Shown piece by piece: positions 15,098-25,337 of a DNA stretch of 64,000 nt (positions within the stretch are counted from its first letter, which is position 1; each line of letters opens with the position of its first letter). Source of the stretch: Aurantiochytrium sp. KH105 (taxonomy: Eukaryota > Sar > Bigyra > Thraustochytrida > Thraustochytriidae); assembly GCA_003116975.1 (NCBI GenBank), contig BGKB01000052.1, positions 1 to 64,000 of the forward strand. The letters are read 5' to 3'. The translations under genes were made by a program, and so were the position numbers. Below the pieces are notes generated by a model that saw only the letters and a program-made list of their open reading frames with translations, had not been told where the DNA came from and did not search any database.

Positions 15098-17962
15098 ATG
15101 CCTCGCGTTACGCGCACGCGGAGCGGCGCCGCCAAGACGGCGTCGCGCCAAGGACTGCAGCTTGAGGCGCCCGTATTCCGCCCCACAATGGAGGAGTTCC
15201 AGGACTTTGAGCGCTTCGTGGAAAAGATCGAAGTCGCGGGCGCCAAGGCTGGGCTCGTCAAGGTCATTCCACCCAAAGAATGGGGGTGGAAGATGCATCC
15301 CAATGCCTTCTTGGCCCGACACGACCAGGAAGTCAAACGTCTCATCAAACCTATCCGACAATTCTCGAGCGGCCGCAAGGGCGCCTACAAGATTGATATC
15401 GTCGAGTCCCGCAAAAGAGCCGTCGGTGATTTCTGGGAAGACGCCCATCGCGAAGATCTCAAGCGCAAATCCGTCGCGCGCGAGCCTGATGCAAACGCTG
15501 TCTTTTGGTCCGGAACCTGGACGTGGCTCGCGAAAGCTTCTTCTCTAGAAAACACTGAAAAGGACGAGTCCGGCCCCGTCCGTCTCAAAGGAAGCTGGGC
15601 CAAGACACCCAAGGACCATCAGGCCAAGGACGCGAGCCCCGTGCCCTTTTCCTTGGACCTTGCTCCTTTCTCTGACAGCGACCAGGACCAATGTGACAGC
15701 AAACAAGACGATCAAATCGTCGAGCAAGCCCCAGGGCGCGACGCCCGCGCTCCCCAATGCTTTCGCGGAAGCGGAAACTTCCATCGTGAAAATGGCGACA
15801 TTGACCACTGCACCCTCTATCTGATCGAACACATTGTCAGCGAGGCGCGTGGCTCACTGCAAGACACAAAGGCGCGCAAGCACCCAGACTTTCATCTCGA
15901 GGGTTACGGTGTCCACGGAAACAAAGTCTACAGGCTCACTGGCGAACTTCGAGCGCCCACGAGTGACAAAGGCAGCGACGGCGGCGACGACGACGTGAAG
16001 CCCACCTTCTGGCTCTCTTGTACATATCCTTCCTCGGAAAACGAAAAGCCGGCTGCCAAGAAACGTCGTCTCGCGCAAGAGTGCCAATCCCCAGCCGCAG
16101 AGGGAGACAGCGCCAGCCCAAGCGCCACCCCAGCATCAGCGTCGGCGTCGTCGTCTTCGTCTTTGTCACCGACTGACAACAATGACCTCACGAACGAGCG
16201 TTGCGCGCATGCCAAGCAAGTGCTCGAATTTGATCCGCGCGCAATACGAGCAAAGGTCGAGCTGGACGATGCGGACCTCATCGAGTCTTTCTTCTGGAAG
16301 GAGATCGGCGCCAACTCAAAACCATGCATGTATGGTGGCGACCAAGTGGGCACAGTTTTTGGCGACGCCACACACATGGATGCTGGGTCATGGAACCTTG
16401 ACAAGCTCGACACCATTCTCCGTGTCGGCTTTGGACCCGGTCGCGAAGCCAAAGGAATCACGACATCTATGCTCTACTTTGGTATGTGGCGCGCCATGTT
16501 CGCCTGGCATACCGAAGACATGGAGTTTAATAGCGTTAACTTCGTACACTATGGCGCGCCAAAGTACTGGTACGCTGTGCCACCCGAACATGCCACTCGC
16601 ATGGAACTAATCTCTCGCTCCGAGTTTGGCGGCGAGGCCAACATTTGCTCCGAGTTTCTTCGCCACAAAAACGTCATGATTGCACCCTCTGTTCTTCTCC
16701 GCGAAAAAATTCCCTTTGTGCGCGCTGTCCAGCACGTTGGCGAGTTCATGTTCACCTTTCCTCGAGCCTATCATGGTGGTTTCAACCTTGGTTTCAATGT
16801 CGCCGAGGCCGTCAACTTTGCGACGCCACGCTGGCTTGGCTTTGGTCGTCGCGCCACATGGTGCAAGTGCGAAAAGTGGACCTTTCGTCTTGACGTAGAC
16901 GACTTTGTTGAACGCGTGCGTTATCATGCACCCAAACGTCTCCCTGCCGAGCCCTTTGAGGGCGATCGCATCTTTTTCCGCTACGACGCCAATGATCTCG
17001 TCCCGTGCGGTCGCGTTGGTCGTCGCAAGTCTGCGCACAATCCGGCACCCAAGACGATGATGCTCGTTCGTCGACCTCGCCACAAGAAAACGGGAAATGA
17101 CGAACAAGACGATTACGAGGGCAAAAGGAGATCCTCGCCTCGTACGAACAGAGACAGCGCAAACGACAAAGCAATGCGCGATGCTGCGTCGGATTCTGTC
17201 GAAAGCGGAAACGACGCCGGCGCAGACGCAGACGCAGACGCAGACGAGGAATCTTTGGAACCCGATATGCGCTGCGCCCTCATGCGCATCACCAAGGGCA
17301 AGAACGGGGCTCCCTTCATGGTTGTGCCGGTAAATTGGGACGAGGTTCCCTTTGCGCGCGCACCGTTTTATCCTGACGAGGATGACTGGTTCTGGCCCCA
17401 GCCAGCAGAACCAGACGCGACCGATGACGAGGCTGGCGAACGCGTCGGCCCGACCGACGCAGCCGATAGCAGCGACGACGCTGGCCAGCTCGATGAGACA
17501 GGTCGTCTCGCTCGTCGTGAGCGCTGGGACATGCTCAACTGGACGCGACGGAACCGCATCATTGTTCGCAAGGCCAAGGTCCTCCACAAAGCCGACCCTC
17601 TGGTGTTTGCGTGCATGCTGCAACTCGTCCAGCAGGATGACAACAGCGACGACCCAGAAGCTGTCTCACGTGCCATCAACAAGCTTCAGTCACGCGTTCA
17701 CAACAATGCCCCAGGATTCAATGCACGTTCACCAGTCGGAACGCCCAAGAACGCCACGATGAGCAAGGAAGCTACGGCCAGCAAAACCCCTTTAGCCAGC
17801 AAACGGGTCAACTACACCTTGCACATTGTTCCGCCCGAGCGTGTCAAGATTCTGCATCATCTCAAGGCTTCACGGACCCAGCGTCGTCGCATGCGTCGGG
17901 AACGAGCACAAGCTGCGATCGCCGCCACATCCGCTGCGCCTCTGGCAGCGACGACCTCTTGA
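15098..17962 (+). CDS. KDM4-like JmjN/JmjC histone lysine demethylase
   Basis: Fe(II)/2-oxoglutarate dioxygenase removing methyl groups from histone H3 lysines (H3K9/K36 in the KDM4 family). JmjN spans residues 25-62 (PVFRPTMEEFQDFERFVEKI). The JmjC domain (~415-595) has the iron ligands His471 and Glu473 in FAWHTED and His559 in AYHGGFN. It also has the KDM4 zinc site Cys517/His523 (CSEFLRHK) and Cys589/Cys591 (WCKCEKWT). The YFGMWRAMF and YGAPKYWYAVPP segments match closely. Odd points: ~350 residues of largely acidic, low-complexity sequence separate JmjN from JmjC (about 85-100 in KDM4), and no PHD or Tudor reader is seen in the 360-residue C-terminal part, which includes an Asp/Ala repeat. 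954 residues, single exon, ATG preceded by AAG. Exact substrate not determinable. Confidence 0.9.
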   Translation: MPRVTRTRSGAAKTASRQGLQLEAPVFRPTMEEFQDFERFVEKIEVAGAKAGLVKVIPPKEWGWKMHPNAFLARHDQEVKRLIKPIRQFSSGRKGAYKIDIVESRKRAVGDFWEDAHREDLKRKSVAREPDANAVFWSGTWTWLAKASSLENTEKDESGPVRLKGSWAKTPKDHQAKDASPVPFSLDLAPFSDSDQDQCDSKQDDQIVEQAPGRDARAPQCFRGSGNFHRENGDIDHCTLYLIEHIVSEARGSLQDTKARKHPDFHLEGYGVHGNKVYRLTGELRAPTSDKGSDGGDDDVKPTFWLSCTYPSSENEKPAAKKRRLAQECQSPAAEGDSASPSATPASASASSSSSLSPTDNNDLTNERCAHAKQVLEFDPRAIRAKVELDDADLIESFFWKEIGANSKPCMYGGDQVGTVFGDATHMDAGSWNLDKLDTILRVGFGPGREAKGITTSMLYFGMWRAMFAWHTEDMEFNSVNFVHYGAPKYWYAVPPEHATRMELISRSEFGGEANICSEFLRHKNVMIAPSVLLREKIPFVRAVQHVGEFMFTFPRAYHGGFNLGFNVAEAVNFATPRWLGFGRRATWCKCEKWTFRLDVDDFVERVRYHAPKRLPAEPFEGDRIFFRYDANDLVPCGRVGRRKSAHNPAPKTMMLVRRPRHKKTGNDEQDDYEGKRRSSPRTNRDSANDKAMRDAASDSVESGNDAGADADADADEESLEPDMRCALMRITKGKNGAPFMVVPVNWDEVPFARAPFYPDEDDWFWPQPAEPDATDDEAGERVGPTDAADSSDDAGQLDETGRLARRERWDMLNWTRRNRIIVRKAKVLHKADPLVFACMLQLVQQDDNSDDPEAVSRAINKLQSRVHNNAPGFNARSPVGTPKNATMSKEATASKTPLASKRVNYTLHIVPPERVKILHHLKASRTQRRRMRRERAQAAIAATSAAPLAATTS

Positions 17963-18445
17963 AGAAGAAGAAGAAGAAGAAAGTACATACATCCTTGATT
18001 GAAGCCAACACCGAAAAGGTAAAGAATATTTGCAACAAACCTGTACGAGAATCCTTTGGCTACTTTGCACACCCACAACAACCACAAACTCGCACACTCT
18101 CTCCACTTGTTCGCTTGCTTGATGGCTTGCCCATGGTCCTCTTCTTTGTTTTTTTCGCGCAGAGCTCTCGTCTCTCATCTCTGCAAGCAGGGAGTAGTAT
18201 ATTACTAATGCTGGTCAGGCTTGACTACGACGAGGCCTACTGGCAGCAGCTCGAACACGAACAATCAGTCGCAAGAGCAAAAGCTTTCCCGCGAACAGAA
18301 CCGACCTGACGACAGGCTGGGCGGATCATCGCGGGCGCGGAGACGCGGGTGGCGGAGTTCCGCCCAGGCCTGCTTGCTCGAGGCAGGCAGATAGGCTGTC
18401 AGAACAGGCCCGCCTCAGGGAGGCCAGGACCGAGACTCGAGAAAG
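17963..18445. other. Intergenic KDM4-like to dolichol kinase
   Basis: Starts with a (GAA)n tract right after the demethylase stop. No gene seen; 3' UTR and promoter by position. Confidence 0.55.
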
Positions 18446-20221
18446 ATGGCCGCAGAAACAAGTCGACAAGTCGAGATTGCTCTCGTGGGCATTGCTTGTG
18501 CCACCGTGGCGTGGGCCTTGGAGGGCGCTGAGCACGTGCACGTGCGCGCCGAAGCAGGCTTTCTAGTAGCTCAAGCGGCGCTCGTGACAGTAGCCATCTC
18601 GGAGCATGCCGTCGTGATACCGCGCATTTGGCTCGACGCCTCGCGAACGTCCCCAGATAATGGTCTCGTCTACGTTCTGTTGGGGCCACTTCTTTGCGCG
18701 TCACTGTTACTTGCACACTCGCAAGACACAACCTCCTTTACGGCCGAGGACCAACTGCAGTATGCGCGCGCCATCTTCTGGGCAGCTTCTGCGTGTGCCA
18801 TGCGATTCCAGGCGCTCACCATGGGCTGGGTTCCGAAATCCCCCCTTCTCTCTGCGGCCGCAGACCTTCTTGCAGCCCTTTCTAGTGGCGTCTTGTGGGT
18901 GATCGGTAGTACTATGGCTGGCTTGCGTGTCGGCTTGGCGTCTGGCATTGTGTGGTGCACCGGAATCTCATTGTGTGCTCTCGTGATGCAAAAGTTTCTC
19001 ATTGACATTTGGACAAGGGCCTTCAAGAAGTCCTTCACCGTTGGTGAGGCTTTTTGCGTCATTATCGCCATTGCGCTCACCTTTACAGACTTTGTGCTAC
19101 TCACGCTCGAGCGGGCCATGATATCGTCCTTCGCACTTCCCTTTGGTGCGTTCAACGAGCGTGCGCCGCTCTGGGTCGCTTTGCAGGGCGGACTTTTGGG
19201 CGTCCTTGCCTTGCCCCTGGTCATGAATAGCTTTCTGAAAAAGCACGCCATTCTCGACAACGAAACCCTCTTTGTAGATCCTCGCGACCCCTCCTTCAAC
19301 TTTCGGGCCAGGCCAACTAGCCCCGACAGCACGCCGCTTCTGAGCTGGAATCGCGCCGCCCTCGCGCCAAAGGATCTCGTCACCTTTGTGGGAATTGTGG
19401 GCGTATGGTTAGGCGGCGTCGTATCTTTCTGGGTAGGCTTCTTACTTGGTGGCCAGCACCCAGTTTGGTTCGTGCGCGACTACACCTTTTCTTCGGCCGA
19501 GCACGCCAAGGCATTGGTATACTGGATTGCAGTGCTTGGTCTCGGTCTTCCTGTGATTCATCTTATTGCCTCTCGTGCCGGCTGGCCCTTGATCATCACG
19601 CGCAAGCTCTACCATATCTTGGCGCTTGCCATCTTTGCGCCGCCCATGGTTGCTGTCCCCGCATTTCTCGCTCTCTCGTTTGGCATTGCCGTGGCTCTCT
19701 TGCTCTTCGTCGAGGTCGTGCGCATTTGTCGCATTCCTCCTTTTGGAGCCTGGATTCACGCCTTTCTGAGAAACTATACAGATTCTCGAGACGAGGGTAC
19801 CACCATTCTCACTCACATTTATCTGCTCCTCGGCTGTGCCATTCCTCTTTGGCTTTTTACGGACATTGCAGGGCCGTCTACAAGCGAGGCGAGGTTTGCA
19901 GGCCTCGCAATTCTTGGTGCTGGCGATGCGGCGGGCGCTATTATTGGCTCGCAGCTGGGCCGCCGTCATTGGCCCGGCGGTCGAAAGACTTTCGAGGGTA
20001 CGCTGGCGGCGGTGCTTTCCACCCTTGCCGTTCTTCGGGCCTTACATTGGGCTCATGCAGCCGACAAGCCTTTCAATTGGCCCGTCGTTTTCGTCGCTAC
20101 TACTCTTACATGCTTGATTGAGGCTTTCACCAAGCAGATCGACAACCTCACTTTGCCAGTGCTTTACGCTGCGCTTTTGGCGCTTCCCCAACTCCCCATG
20201 CCGCGCCTTCCGTTCTATTAG
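18446..20221 (+). CDS. DOLK: Dolichol kinase
   Basis: ER membrane CTP-dependent kinase that phosphorylates dolichol to dolichyl phosphate, the lipid carrier for N-glycosylation, O-mannosylation and GPI anchors (SEC59 in yeast). The 591-residue protein is strongly hydrophobic with many membrane segments. The C-terminal half carries the family signature: TRKLYHILAL, then RDEGTTILTHIYLLLGCA, the CTP-binding loop GDAAGAIIGSQLGRRHWPG followed by GRKTFEGT, and EAFTKQIDNLTLPV near the end. Length agrees with human DOLK (538) plus a somewhat longer N-terminus. ATG preceded by AAG. It neighbours two GT61 glycosyltransferases, which would use the same secretory pathway, though that may be chance. Confidence 0.92.
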   Translation: MAAETSRQVEIALVGIACATVAWALEGAEHVHVRAEAGFLVAQAALVTVAISEHAVVIPRIWLDASRTSPDNGLVYVLLGPLLCASLLLAHSQDTTSFTAEDQLQYARAIFWAASACAMRFQALTMGWVPKSPLLSAAADLLAALSSGVLWVIGSTMAGLRVGLASGIVWCTGISLCALVMQKFLIDIWTRAFKKSFTVGEAFCVIIAIALTFTDFVLLTLERAMISSFALPFGAFNERAPLWVALQGGLLGVLALPLVMNSFLKKHAILDNETLFVDPRDPSFNFRARPTSPDSTPLLSWNRAALAPKDLVTFVGIVGVWLGGVVSFWVGFLLGGQHPVWFVRDYTFSSAEHAKALVYWIAVLGLGLPVIHLIASRAGWPLIITRKLYHILALAIFAPPMVAVPAFLALSFGIAVALLLFVEVVRICRIPPFGAWIHAFLRNYTDSRDEGTTILTHIYLLLGCAIPLWLFTDIAGPSTSEARFAGLAILGAGDAAGAIIGSQLGRRHWPGGRKTFEGTLAAVLSTLAVLRALHWAHAADKPFNWPVVFVATTLTCLIEAFTKQIDNLTLPVLYAALLALPQLPMPRLPFY

Positions 20222-20713
20222 ATCATTATTGTTCCGCTGGCACTCCTCTTCGAGATATGTTTTTTAGAAACGAAAAGCACGGCATGCACGATTGAATCTG
20301 TACGTTTGGTGAGAAAATGTAATCTTTGCGCAGTGGCTGCACGTGGCAAGCTTCACAATCGTCAACATCGTGCGCATTACGAACGACAAAGCCGATGGGG
20401 GTGCAAACAATCAGTCTAAACATTGGGTTTCATTTTCGGAATACTCTCTTTTGTCACTGCGCACGAAGCTCCGCTCGCTACCTGTGCGTTGCCGCAAAAT
20501 TTGTTTTTGACTTTCATGGGATGACAGCTTCGCACACCTCATGATAGACACTTCATTCACACGCATGCGCGCGAGTCTCGGCGCTTTTGTCGGTAGCAGT
20601 TGGCAAAGACATTGCGCGCGCGGAACAATGTGGAAAAGGGCGCATCAACCTGGCAACTTTCTCTGGCACTGTCGCAGTCCTTCGCGGACGTTGAAATGCA
20701 GTCAGCTTGCAGC
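20222..20713. other. Convergent 3' flanks of DOLK and the first GT61 gene
   Basis: No gene or clear repeat seen; AT content higher than in the coding parts. Confidence 0.5.
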
Positions 20714-22312
20714 TTATGCTTTATTGACGGGCTGGAGCCGTTCTTTTCGCAGGACGTCCACAAGTTGCTGCGGATCCATCGTGATGCCCTCATCAGGAAT
20801 GTCAAATGGAACCAGGACGCGAAGATGTCGAATGCCCATAAAGGTAGCAAAGCTATCATAATGGTGGAACGGCTCATACTCGTCGGGTATAAGTTCTATC
20901 ACCATGGCACCCGGTCGCATAAACAGCAAGTGAGACAATCCGGCGCCATGCACACCGAGGAGAACGTCGGCTTCACGGACCACTGCTATCTGCTGTGCAA
21001 ATGACATGGTCTCGAGCGAAATCGGCACCACGTCCACGTCGGGCAAGTCTCGCTGAAGAGTTTCGACAACCTCCTTGCCGTTTGCAAGTGTTCTGGACAA
21101 TCGCTTGATGCGCGGATGAGCAAGATAAATCTTTCGTAACAGAAAGAGAACGCGTGGCCTTTTCCTTGGAGGGATAACTTGTTTGTCGTTCAGCATGTGC
21201 TGCAAGCCAATGGACGCCATGATGTGCCGAGTAAACTCCTTCAAATACGGCGATGGCGGGCACTCGATCCATCTTTGCATCGTAGGATGCGACAGCGAAG
21301 ATCCATACCCTGGAGCGACTAAATAAGCCTCCTTGAAGCAGGTCCCAGGTGCAAGAGAAGACACATACCTGGGCGTGGTGCGAAATAGCTTGGGCCACTC
21401 ATCGCCAAACGCACTAGCACTATGTCCGTCTAAAAACACAATGTTGACCTCTTCAAGTTTGTTCATGTGAATTGTCTGGTACACATTGTACCAGTCCGTT
21501 ATGGTGTGATAGAAATTTGCATACTCGTACCGCGTCACAAGCAGCGTTGGCGTCGTGACTGTTTCTCTACACGCAAAAGTCTCGGAGGTCGTCGTATTCA
21601 GGTGCCTCATCACATCGAGGAAATGAAACGGAAATTTCTCTTCTGGAGCGAGCGAAAGCGGATCCGAGTCGCATTGTTCGAGTAAAAACGCCCCTGCTTC
21701 GTAAACGCACATTTCTGCACTTTCATTTCGCCACCTAACGGTCTCAATGGGTTCGTTTCCGGGTGTCACGGTGATGCGCCGATTATCAATATGCAAGTCG
21801 CGCAACCTGCACACGGTCGCGGCCTCTACAAGAGGATTCTGCCAGCATACTAACCGCGAATTGCATGCATCAAACAGAGGAACGAAGCCATTACCAAAAA
21901 CCCGATTGCATTCCTCCACTTGCACTCCATGCCATGGCAACGCCACCTTGGTCTTGTCGTCGATAAAGCTGCTCTGCGCCGCGGTGTGCATCAACACGTG
22001 CTTAACATCCTTGCCGCTTCCTCGCAGGGTTGCCTGCCCGGGAAATCCTTCGGTCGTTTCTACTGCTGCGGCCAACACACCCACTGCGGCTTCACGCCGC
22101 ACTTGGCTCGCCGGTGTTTGCTCGACAACGGCGACGACGATAAAGCCCGTCGTCACCAGCAGCGCCGCGGCCACAAGCGCGGCTACAATGGTCCTCTTTC
22201 GCTTGGTCCTGACAAAGTTGACCGTCGTAAATCCCTCGCCGCTGCTCCTTGACGAAAGCGCCTTCGCCTCGTACTGCCCCGGCCGCACGTTCACCGCGCC
22301 CCGCGTGCGCAT
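20714..22312 (-). CDS. GT61-family glycosyltransferase, copy 1 (type II membrane protein)
   Basis: Predicted Golgi/ER-lumenal glycosyltransferase of family GT61 (DUF563; plant xylosyl/arabinosyltransferases and animal EOGT). A short cytosolic tail ending RTKRKR is followed by one membrane anchor (TIVAALVAAALLVTTGFIVV, ~40-62), a lumenal stem, and the catalytic region. Hallmarks are TPTLLVTRYEYANFYHTITD, FLDGHS, RPRVLFLLRK and the family signature LLGVHGAGLSHLLFMRPGA followed by VIEL. 532 residues, complete. The stop codon overlaps an AATAAA. Copy 2 lies 0.8 kb upstream on the same strand and is ~75-80% identical in the catalytic part, so the pair arose by tandem duplication. The donor sugar and acceptor cannot be read. 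Confidence 0.88.
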   Translation of the reverse strand: MRTRGAVNVRPGQYEAKALSSRSSGEGFTTVNFVRTKRKRTIVAALVAAALLVTTGFIVVAVVEQTPASQVRREAAVGVLAAAVETTEGFPGQATLRGSGKDVKHVLMHTAAQSSFIDDKTKVALPWHGVQVEECNRVFGNGFVPLFDACNSRLVCWQNPLVEAATVCRLRDLHIDNRRITVTPGNEPIETVRWRNESAEMCVYEAGAFLLEQCDSDPLSLAPEEKFPFHFLDVMRHLNTTTSETFACRETVTTPTLLVTRYEYANFYHTITDWYNVYQTIHMNKLEEVNIVFLDGHSASAFGDEWPKLFRTTPRYVSSLAPGTCFKEAYLVAPGYGSSLSHPTMQRWIECPPSPYLKEFTRHIMASIGLQHMLNDKQVIPPRKRPRVLFLLRKIYLAHPRIKRLSRTLANGKEVVETLQRDLPDVDVVPISLETMSFAQQIAVVREADVLLGVHGAGLSHLLFMRPGAMVIELIPDEYEPFHHYDSFATFMGIRHLRVLVPFDIPDEGITMDPQQLVDVLRKERLQPVNKA

Positions 22313-23098
22313 CCTCTCTGCGCACGCGCGTTTGCTAAAATTATCGGATGGACGCTCTCAGGCACACGCAAGCAGACAGGCAAAACAAAATCAAAATGGA
22401 ATCAATGCGCAAATCGACTGCATCGTACGAGTCTTTATTGAAGGAAACTCTCGCTCGGATTCTCAACGACGATGTTTTATGAGAAAGGCCAAGGAGTATG
22501 TGCAACCACGCGGGTTTGCGCGGCTTCAATGCACAGCTTGGGAGAAGCATCAGCCGCAACACGCAAATCGAACTTTCATTTATGGCAAGGCCAACTCTGC
22601 CCCGTTCACGCGCGCTTTCAACTGTCAAGCACTTCAGATCGCGAGATCTTTAGCCCCGCAGCATAGAATTGATGCATTTTGATCGACTCCATCATGCGAG
22701 TCTTGGAACGTGTGTTGCTGCTAATCACAGCGGATGAAGAGAGGGCGCGCCAAGTATTACGGACACATGGCCGTAGCATGCTGCAGCGTGTGCTCTTTGT
22801 CCGACTTTGAACCACGCATTTCTCAGTGCTAGAGTCGCATCATAAATACAGATTGCAGGCTCGATCAAATTATAATATATTGGATAAGAACTTTCAGGTA
22901 TACTTGATGTCGAGACAGATGCCATGCTCGGCGGGAAAAACAATGGCAAATTGCAACAGATTCACAAAGCGGGGAGGGGGGGGGGCAAGCATCATGTTCA
23001 CGCAGATCACACATCCTTCGCCACCCAAAACGTGCCCAAAACCTATTTGATTCGCTGTAGACGAGATTGCTTCGCTGCTCATGCTGCTGTAATTTTAA
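22313..23098. other. Intergenic between the GT61 copies
   Basis: Promoter of copy 1 and 3' end of copy 2. AT-rich around 22840-22920; a run of G near 22973-22985. No gene seen. Confidence 0.5.
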
Positions 23099-24778
23099 TT
23101 AAACGGGATGAAGCTCTTCTCTTCGCAGTACGTTAACAAGTTGCTGCGCATCCACAGTGATGCCATGATTCGGCGTGTCACGAGGAATTGAGACGCGAAT
23201 GTGCCTCACTCCAACAAAAGCAGAAAAGCTGTCATAGTGATGGTTTGACTCGTAGCCACTAGGTATGAGTTCGACAACCAATGTACCTGGTCGCATAAAC
23301 AGCAAGTGGGTGAGTCCAGCGCCATGGACACTGAGCAGTACATCGGCGTCGCGAACCGTCGCAACCTGCTCTGCAAACGGCATGTTCTCGAATGAAGTTG
23401 GCTCTACATCCACGTCAGGCAGACCTTTTCGAAGAGCTTCCACGAGATCTTTGGCGTTTGCAAGCGTCCGAGGTGTTTGTCGGATGCGTGGGTGCGCCAA
23501 ATAGCTCTTTCGCAAAAGAAAGAGCACGCGCGGTCGTCTTCGGGCGCTGCGCGCGTCCCCCAGCATGTGATGCAAGCCCAAAGAAGCTAAAAAATGACGA
23601 GTAAAGTCCTTCAAATACAGAGATGGCGGACACTTGACCCACCTCTGCATCGTAGCATGCGACAACGTGGAGCCGTAACCCGGAGCGACCAGATAAGCCT
23701 CCTTGAAGCAGGTCCCTGGTGTAAGAGTAGACACGTACTTGGGCGTTGTGCGGAATAGCTTGGGCCACGCCTCGTCGAGCGCGCCAGCGCTGTGGCCGTC
23801 CAAAAAGACAATGTTCACCTCTTGAAGTCCGTTAATTTGAATGGTCTGGTACACATTGTACCAGTCCGTCATGGTGTGGTATATGTTTGCATACTCGTAT
23901 CGTGTCACAAGCAGAGTAGGCGTTGTCACTGTTTCTGTACACGTGAGCGCCTCGGAACTCGTGCCCATATGTCTCATTACATCGTGGAGGTAATGTGGAA
24001 ATTTGGACCTTGGAGCCAGCGAAAGCGGATTAGAGTCGCACTGTCCTAATGTAAACGCCCCTGTCTTGTAAATGCACATTTCCTCGCTTTCTTTTCGCCA
24101 CCTGACCGTGTCAATGGGCTCATTCCCGGGTGCCACGACAATGCGCCGGTTGTCGATTTTGAGGTCGCGTAGCCTGCACATGGTCGCGGCTCCCAAGAGC
24201 GAGTTCTCCCAGCATACCAGTCGCGAGCCGCATTCATCAAAGATAGGAGAGAAGCCGTTGCCAAAGGCGCGATTGCATTCTTCATTTTGGACTTCTTGCC
24301 ATGGGGCTTCCGCCCTTACCTCATTTCTTTCATCGATGGAATTTTGCATTTCTGACACGAGCAAAGTCTTTTCTCCGTGTTCCTGTTCTTGTGCATCCGG
24401 CGCATACTTTCGCCCCTGCTCATCATCGCTGTGCTGCGACGACAGCTGCTGCTGCGGCTGCTCTACCTCCTCATCCGTCTCGCTGCCTCGCAGGCCTGCA
24501 CCCGAGCTTTGGACGTGGCCTTCTTCAATCGATTTTTTTCTTGCAGGCAGCGCATGTATCGCAGCCTCGTCCCCTAGCGCCTGGACCACGGGCCTCCGCC
24601 CCGCGACGACGAAGCCCACCGCCAGCAGCGCCGCGGCCATCAGGGCCGCTACGATCATCCTTTTCCGCCGGCTGCGGACGAGCTTGGCGGCCACGGAGCT
24701 CCCGCCGCCGCTCCCTCGCGGGCTCGTTTCCGACTCGAGGTAGCCTCGCCGCACGTTGGCGGCGCTCCGCGTGCGCAT
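23099..24778 (-). CDS. GT61-family glycosyltransferase, copy 2 (type II membrane protein)
   Basis: Paralogue of the downstream gene with the same plan: cytosolic tail starting MRTRSAANVRRGY (compare MRTRGAVNVRPGQ in copy 1), RRKR then the anchor MIVAALMAAALLAVGFVVAG, lumenal stem, and GT61 catalytic region with TPTLLVTRYEYANIYHTMTD, FLDGHS, LLSVHGAGLTHLLFMRPG and VVELIP. The start at 24778 is chosen because it aligns with copy 1; the frame continues upstream into simple repeats and an earlier ATG at 24919, which is probably not used. 559 residues; the extra length comes mainly from a longer acidic, Gln-rich stem (~100-160). The gene is divergent from the next one, sharing a 559-bp region. Confidence 0.88.
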   Translation of the reverse strand: MRTRSAANVRRGYLESETSPRGSGGGSSVAAKLVRSRRKRMIVAALMAAALLAVGFVVAGRRPVVQALGDEAAIHALPARKKSIEEGHVQSSGAGLRGSETDEEVEQPQQQLSSQHSDDEQGRKYAPDAQEQEHGEKTLLVSEMQNSIDERNEVRAEAPWQEVQNEECNRAFGNGFSPIFDECGSRLVCWENSLLGAATMCRLRDLKIDNRRIVVAPGNEPIDTVRWRKESEEMCIYKTGAFTLGQCDSNPLSLAPRSKFPHYLHDVMRHMGTSSEALTCTETVTTPTLLVTRYEYANIYHTMTDWYNVYQTIQINGLQEVNIVFLDGHSAGALDEAWPKLFRTTPKYVSTLTPGTCFKEAYLVAPGYGSTLSHATMQRWVKCPPSLYLKDFTRHFLASLGLHHMLGDARSARRRPRVLFLLRKSYLAHPRIRQTPRTLANAKDLVEALRKGLPDVDVEPTSFENMPFAEQVATVRDADVLLSVHGAGLTHLLFMRPGTLVVELIPSGYESNHHYDSFSAFVGVRHIRVSIPRDTPNHGITVDAQQLVNVLRREELHPV

Positions 24779-25337
24779 CCTGCTCCCGCCCGCCCGCCCG
24801 CCCGCCCGAGCGAGGACCTTCAAGGTCGTTTGATCGATTGATTGATTGATTCGATCGATCGATCGATTGATTTGATTTGAGTTGAGTTGAGTTGAGTTGA
24901 TCGCGTTCCAGCGATGCAAACCTGAATCAACTTGGTCTTCATCATTTTCGAGCCGAGCCGAGCCAAGCCGAGCCGAGTCGAGCCGAGCCCGTCGCCTTTT
25001 AGCGTGGATTGCAGACGTTCTGCGAAGCTGGAGGGACGGGCAAGGTCACGCAGAGATCGAAGCGTTCGGAACAGCACGTGCACGTTCATGGAAACCCTGC
25101 GCATTTCGTACCAGCTCTTGAAAACACCATCGCGGGAGCAAAGAAAAGCGAACATCAGCGCGGGGTGGACCAAGTTGAGGTAATCTAACGAGTGTCGTGT
25201 CCCAGAGATTTCGATTAAAACCGCCACACGCGACCTTTTTTTGTCTTGAAGAGGAAGCCTTCGCCCGACCAAACAAGCGAGGGAAACGAATACAAGCGAA
25301 CGGGAAACGTAAGTTTTCAAATCCCTAAGACGTCAAT
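24779..25337. promoter_or_regulatory. Divergent intergenic region GT61 copy 2 / helical protein
   Basis: Bidirectional promoter by position. Holds (CCCG)n at 24787-24808, a GATC/GATT tract at 24831-24866, a GAGTT tract to 24900 and GAGCC pentamers at 24952-24990. Confidence 0.55.
24831..24866. repeat. GATC/GATT tetranucleotide tract
   Basis: About nine tetramers, self-complementary where GATC. Similar tracts occur at 51861-51886, 52011-52039, 52917-52944, 57190-57219, 62278-62311 and 62949-62967. Confidence 0.9.

Noticed and set aside
24779-24919. Earlier in-frame ATG for GT61 copy 2
   Set aside because: It would add residues encoded by GATC/GATT repeats; copy 1 starts at the position equivalent to 24778.
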